Origin: Candidatus Omnitrophota bacterium | GTDB taxonomy: Bacteria > Ratteibacteria > UBA8468 > B48-G9 > JAFGKM01 | Reading direction: 5' to 3' | Assembly (NCBI GenBank): GCA_023818745.1 | Contig: JAMWBY010000023.1 | Coordinates: forward strand, 1 to 16,134 | DNA: 16,134 bases | The notes under the pieces: generated by a model | Databases searched by the model: none | What the model was told of the DNA's origin: nothing | The model's input: the letters and a program-made list of their open reading frames with translations, nothing else | Program-made: the position numbers and the translations under genes | Shown: piece after piece, positions 13,216 through 16,134 of the stretch | How the letters are laid out: every line of letters begins with the position of its first letter | Position numbering within the stretch: the first letter of the stretch is position 1

Positions 13216-13983
13216 TTAGTATGGAAATCTTTCATCTATTTTGGCATTTGAAAGTTCTATAAGGAACTCTGCAATCGTATCAGTAGCACCTTCAATCATT
13301 GCCTTCCCTTTTTCAGAATTTGCTTTTTTAGGATTACCATATCCAGAATTTGTAGTAAGTAATGGCCAGGGTCTTACAATCCATGCCCATCCCTTCTTCA
13401 ATCCTTCTAATCTCGGTTCATTAACCTTGCCTTCATCAGCCCATTCAAGATGAACAAATTCAGGGTATAAATATAAAATCCAACTTGTTTCTGCTTCATT
13501 ACCATGTTCTCCTGTTTTATCATCACAAACCATATTCATTATGTCTTCTCTCACAATCCACCAGTCAATAAGAAAAATATTAATGGGTGTTTTTTCGTAT
13601 AATTCTCTGCAAAGTGCTTTAAATTCATTTCCTCCATGTCCATTTAATATAACCAGCTTATAAATTTTTGATTTCTCCAAAGAATAAATAATGTCTTTAA
13701 GTATAGCAAGTTGTGTTGTAGGAGAAAAATGTAAAACAAGAGGGAAACCAAAATGATTTGAGTTTACTCCGACTTGAATTGTTGGAAGAACAATCACTTT
13801 GCCACCTTTTTCATTTGCCTTTTCACAACTTATCTCTGCAACTTTCTCTACGGTAAAAGTATCTGTCCCGTATGGCAAATGAAGATTGTGTGGTTCACAT
13901 GAGCCCCATGGTAAAACACAGACCTCAACTTTCCCAAAATCTCTAACTTCTTTTAAAGTCATTTCAAGCAATTTCCCTTTCAT
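13216..13983 (-). CDS. Creatininase-family amidohydrolase
   Basis: A metal-dependent amidohydrolase of the creatininase family, 255 residues, the usual length. The N-terminal GSCEPHNLHLPYGTDT (27-42) carries the E30, H35 and D41 positions of the family's dinuclear site, NGHGGNE (114-120) gives H116, and GEHGNEAETS (158-167) gives the last acidic ligand. The family includes creatinine amidohydrolase, the FAPy-type deformylase of archaeal riboflavin synthesis (ArfB) and the mycofactocin peptidase MftE, so the substrate cannot be named. Being next to ribF might suggest a flavin-related role by analogy with ArfB, but that is speculation. The ATG has GGAGG eight bases upstream. It follows the secreted DWE-motif gene after 15 bases. 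No signal peptide is present. Confidence 0.88.
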   Translation of the reverse strand: MKGKLLEMTLKEVRDFGKVEVCVLPWGSCEPHNLHLPYGTDTFTVEKVAEISCEKANEKGGKVIVLPTIQVGVNSNHFGFPLVLHFSPTTQLAILKDIIYSLEKSKIYKLVILNGHGGNEFKALCRELYEKTPINIFLIDWWIVREDIMNMVCDDKTGEHGNEAETSWILYLYPEFVHLEWADEGKVNEPRLEGLKKGWAWIVRPWPLLTTNSGYGNPKKANSEKGKAMIEGATDTIAEFLIELSNAKIDERFPY

Positions 13984-13998
13984 TTTAATACCTCCTTT

Positions 13999-15444
13999 TT
14001 ATTTTATTTCTAAAATAAAGGGATTTGAAACAACTGGAATCTCAATTTGTTTGCTATCAACTTTTACTTTTATAACTTCTTTTTTTTCTCTAAAATCACT
14101 TCTAATTATCAGTAATTTATTTTTTAGTTTTAGTCCTGAAATAACAGTATCTGGTTCTTCTGGAACATCCCAAAGAACAGGTTTTCCATTAAGAATAAAA
14201 TCATTATATTTAAAACTTTCAGTATATACCTCATGTAAAACTTTAATTTCCTCTGCCATTTCATTTAAAGGCGACCATAGACAAAATGTATCAAATCCTC
14301 TAAATAATAAATGCCACAAAAGCTCTTTATACTTTTCTCTGCTTAAAGGAACAAAATCAGATAGTAATTCTTTTGGTTTTAAAACTGTTTGCCAGTGAAC
14401 AAAACTTATTATAGGAATGTTTTGGGAAGTATTTTTACCAACAGATGTTCCTTCTCTTAAAAGAGGATAAAACCATCTATATTCCCTTTCTTCAAAAGTA
14501 TAATCATTAAAAAACTTATACCATGTATAAATTACTGGCATCGCCATCGTGTATCCACTATATTTAAACTCATCAAACCATTTTCTATGAAGTGCATTGT
14601 GTTTTCTTTGATAGGTTGCTCCTTCAACTTCTTTTTCAAAATAATCCCACCAATATCTATATCCATCATGTGGATTTACAGCATAATTTCCTATTAAACA
14701 ATTTGGAAAATATTTTTTAATTGTGTCAACAAATACTTCTCTTTGCAAATCTGCTCTTTTTTTTCTTATAACTTTTTGAAATTCATCAAAGTTTTCAATG
14801 TTTTTTATATTTTTTCTACAGATAATACATTTTTTGGAATTTTCCCATGCTGAATTCCATTCAATAGGACCATCTATTTCCCAATCAACAGCCCAGTATT
14901 TTATATCTATACCTTCATCTTTATATGCTTTTAAAAACTTTTCCAATCTTTCTTTTATAACATTATATCTTTTATCTATTTTAAAGGGGCAACCCATTTT
15001 CACCTTATCAGAAAAGGACATATCAAAAAATAAATTTCCATTTTCATCAATATGGCCTGTCTCTTCACTGCCATCAAAAAATCTGTGAACTATGGATGTG
15101 GCATCTATCACTACAGGATAGTTCAATTCTTTCTTTTTTTTATCTATTTTTATTGCTTCTTTTATCCCACTTTCTATCCCCTCTTTTGGAATGCGCCATC
15201 TTGTAAAAACAACTATATTTCTTTCAATAAGATGATTTAAATATTTTTTCATCTCATCTTCTGTTATATTTAAGGGAATGGAAGTCCATACAAAAAGTGG
15301 TAACCTTTTACTTGACTTTATTGTAATCGGTTCTGTATTTTCTATAATTATCTCAATTACATTTTTGGCACAAACTCCATTTTTTACAAAAAGTAGTATA
15401 AAAACTAACACAAATAAATTCTTCCAATCTTTAATCATTATCAC
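13999..15444 (-). CDS. Secreted protein of unknown family with a glycosidase-like DWE motif
   Basis: I do not recognise the family with certainty. The 481-residue protein starts with a signal peptide (basic MIMIKDWKN, hydrophobic about 10-20, likely signal peptidase I cut after VCA at residue 26). The body alternates predicted strands and helices like a TIM barrel: LPLFVWTSIPL (48-58), NYPVVIDAT (108-116), KYWAVDWEIDGPIEW (182-196), CLIGNYAVNP (249-258), MAMPVIYTW (300-308), IISFVHW (345-351) and RGFDTFCLWSPLNE (382-395). The DWE motif (187-189) and the closing 'GFDTFCLW' strand recall glycoside hydrolase barrels such as GH56, where D-x-E is catalytic; this is weak inference. A C-x2-C pair lies at 206-209. 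The last 75 residues look like a small beta domain. The GTG at 15444 has GGAG six bases upstream; an ATG at 15438 is the alternative. It heads the operon with the creatininase and ribF genes. Confidence 0.8.
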   Translation of the reverse strand: MIMIKDWKNLFVLVFILLFVKNGVCAKNVIEIIIENTEPITIKSSKRLPLFVWTSIPLNITEDEMKKYLNHLIERNIVVFTRWRIPKEGIESGIKEAIKIDKKKKELNYPVVIDATSIVHRFFDGSEETGHIDENGNLFFDMSFSDKVKMGCPFKIDKRYNVIKERLEKFLKAYKDEGIDIKYWAVDWEIDGPIEWNSAWENSKKCIICRKNIKNIENFDEFQKVIRKKRADLQREVFVDTIKKYFPNCLIGNYAVNPHDGYRYWWDYFEKEVEGATYQRKHNALHRKWFDEFKYSGYTMAMPVIYTWYKFFNDYTFEEREYRWFYPLLREGTSVGKNTSQNIPIISFVHWQTVLKPKELLSDFVPLSREKYKELLWHLLFRGFDTFCLWSPLNEMAEEIKVLHEVYTESFKYNDFILNGKPVLWDVPEEPDTVISGLKLKNKLLIIRSDFREKKEVIKVKVDSKQIEIPVVSNPFILEIK

Positions 15445-15469
15445 TTCTGTCTCCTTTTTACTCTTTTTT

Positions 15470-15498
15470 ATTATACTAAATTTATGTTTTTATGTTAA
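15470..15498 (-). promoter_or_regulatory. Strong promoter of the secreted-protein/creatininase/ribF operon
   Basis: On the minus strand TTAACA (15493-15498, five of six) and a perfect TATAAT (15470-15475) are 17 bases apart. Transcription would begin near 15463, about 19 bases before the GTG, leaving room for the GGAG ribosome binding site. The transporter gene to the right ends at 15502, just upstream of the -35 box, so the promoter separates the two units. No operator-like repeat is evident. Confidence 0.75.
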
Positions 15499-15501
15499 TT
15501 T

Positions 15502-16134
15502 TTATTGTGTCAAAAAAATTGAAGAAAATATCAACAACATTCCTAAAATAGTATAAAAAGATATTTTTTCATTTAAAAGTAAAAAGGATAAAATTATTGT
15601 TATTATTGGTGTTAAATACTGAAATACTGCAAGTGAACTTGGTTTTATATAATTAAGAGCATAAAACCATAGAGTAAATCCTATACCTGTCGGAATTATT
15701 CCAAGATAAAGACCTGATAGAAAGCCACTTATTTCCTTACCTAAAAAATTTAACCGTAATATTAAAACTGTTATCAACAAAAAAATAGAACCGATAAAAG
15801 AAGCAATAAAAGTTGTTTCAATTGCACCATATTTTTTTGTTGGGGTTTCTCCAAATACTGTATATATCGCCCATGAAATTGCAGAGAAAACCGGAAATAA
15901 ATTTATATTTTCTCCTTTCCATAAAAAAACAAGTATATCTCCTTTAATTACAATTGAACAACCTATAAAACCAATTATAACACCAATCAATTTTTTGAAT
16001 TGTGGTCTTTCTTTTAAAAATAAAGTTGAAATTAAAAAAACAAATATAGGATTAGAATTCATCAAAATACTTGAAATAGAAGCGCTGACTGTTTTAAGAG
16101 ATATAAAAATAAAAGTTGACATAAGATAAATTCC
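15502..16134 (-). CDS. EamA/DMT-family transporter, N-terminus outside the window
   Basis: A partial drug/metabolite transporter (EamA) protein. The frame stays open to the right edge (about 210 residues seen), and the codons before the internal ATG at 16122 continue the family pattern (GIYLMSTFIFISLK), so that ATG is not the true start. The end of the first EamA repeat is present: SASISSILMNSNPIFVFLIS, FLKERPQ and GVIIGFIGCSIVIKGD. The full second repeat follows: FSAISWAIYTVFGE, four to five hydrophobic helices, FTLWFYALNYIKPSS, a closing PIITIILSFLLLNEKIS. About 80 residues would be missing compared with the usual length near 290. Members export or import amino acids, sugars or other metabolites; the substrate is unknown. 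Confidence 0.9.
   Translation of the reverse strand, partial: GIYLMSTFIFISLKTVSASISSILMNSNPIFVFLISTLFLKERPQFKKLIGVIIGFIGCSIVIKGDILVFLWKGENINLFPVFSAISWAIYTVFGETPTKKYGAIETTFIASFIGSIFLLITVLILRLNFLGKEISGFLSGLYLGIIPTGIGFTLWFYALNYIKPSSLAVFQYLTPIITIILSFLLLNEKISFYTILGMLLIFSSIFLTQ

Noticed and set aside
13886..14398. A 170-codon plus-strand frame across the creatininase and secreted-protein genes
   Set aside because: It lies antisense to two genes with clear motifs and ribosome binding sites, and its translation is low-complexity Ser/Phe/Ile-rich.
1..16134. CRISPR arrays, insertion sequences, tRNA and rRNA genes, attachment sites
   Set aside because: No regularly spaced direct repeats, transposase motifs, terminal inverted repeats or cloverleaf sequences were found on reading both strands by eye.

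Overview
The window is AT-rich (roughly 30% G+C by eye) and gene-dense. Genes are short-spaced and often overlap, most have GGAGG-type ribosome binding sites, and TTG and GTG starts occur. The gene set is bacterial: PdxJ of the DXP-dependent vitamin B6 route, RibF, HisC and TrpS. Low G+C, a TrpRS with a probable iron-sulfur site, sialic-acid genes and a TIM-barrel-like secreted protein next to a creatininase would fit an uncultivated anaerobic lineage, but sequence alone does not fix the phylum.

Layout. (1) 148-1528, minus: pdxJ followed by an overlapping DUF4013 membrane protein. (2) 1607-1860: remnant of a zinc-type medium-chain dehydrogenase. (3) 1892-4439, minus: a GAF-ANTAR RNA-binding regulator gene followed by a stand-alone FMN-binding glutamate synthase-like gene. 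The regulator gene has a leader with a U-tailed terminator hairpin that overlaps a small hexaloop hairpin. A tandem hexaloop hairpin pair sits across its stop codon, ahead of the glutamate synthase-like gene. (4) 4627-4822: a second, unidentified frameshifted gene remnant. (5) 4812-9923, minus: a tightly packed six-gene operon (DUF2905, M18 aminopeptidase, YjbQ, macro-Nudix fusion, trpS, hisC) driven by a good promoter that seems to give a nearly leaderless message. (6) 10142-12231, plus: a two-gene sialic-acid unit, a sialidase-superfamily protein and N-acetylneuraminate lyase. (7) 12301-15444, minus: a three-gene operon of a secreted DWE-motif protein, a creatininase-family amidohydrolase and ribF, behind a near-consensus promoter. 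(8) 15502 to the right edge, minus: an EamA-family transporter whose N-terminus lies outside the window.

The most notable system is the ANTAR cassette. ANTAR proteins of known systems bind two consecutive stem-loops with six-base loops carrying A at loop position 1 and G at position 4. The pair at 3607-3650 has loops ATTGGA and ATTGAG on perfect 7-bp stems, which fits this rule exactly. It lies between the ANTAR gene and a nitrogen-metabolism gene. A second candidate pair (loops AAAGAT and AAAGGC) lies in the regulator's own leader, where the second hairpin is mutually exclusive with an intrinsic terminator. This suggests an autoregulated ANTAR circuit controlling a glutamate synthase-like enzyme. 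The cassette is flanked on both sides by decayed genes, and the glutamate synthase-like gene appears richer in G+C than its surroundings, so it may have been acquired or moved here.
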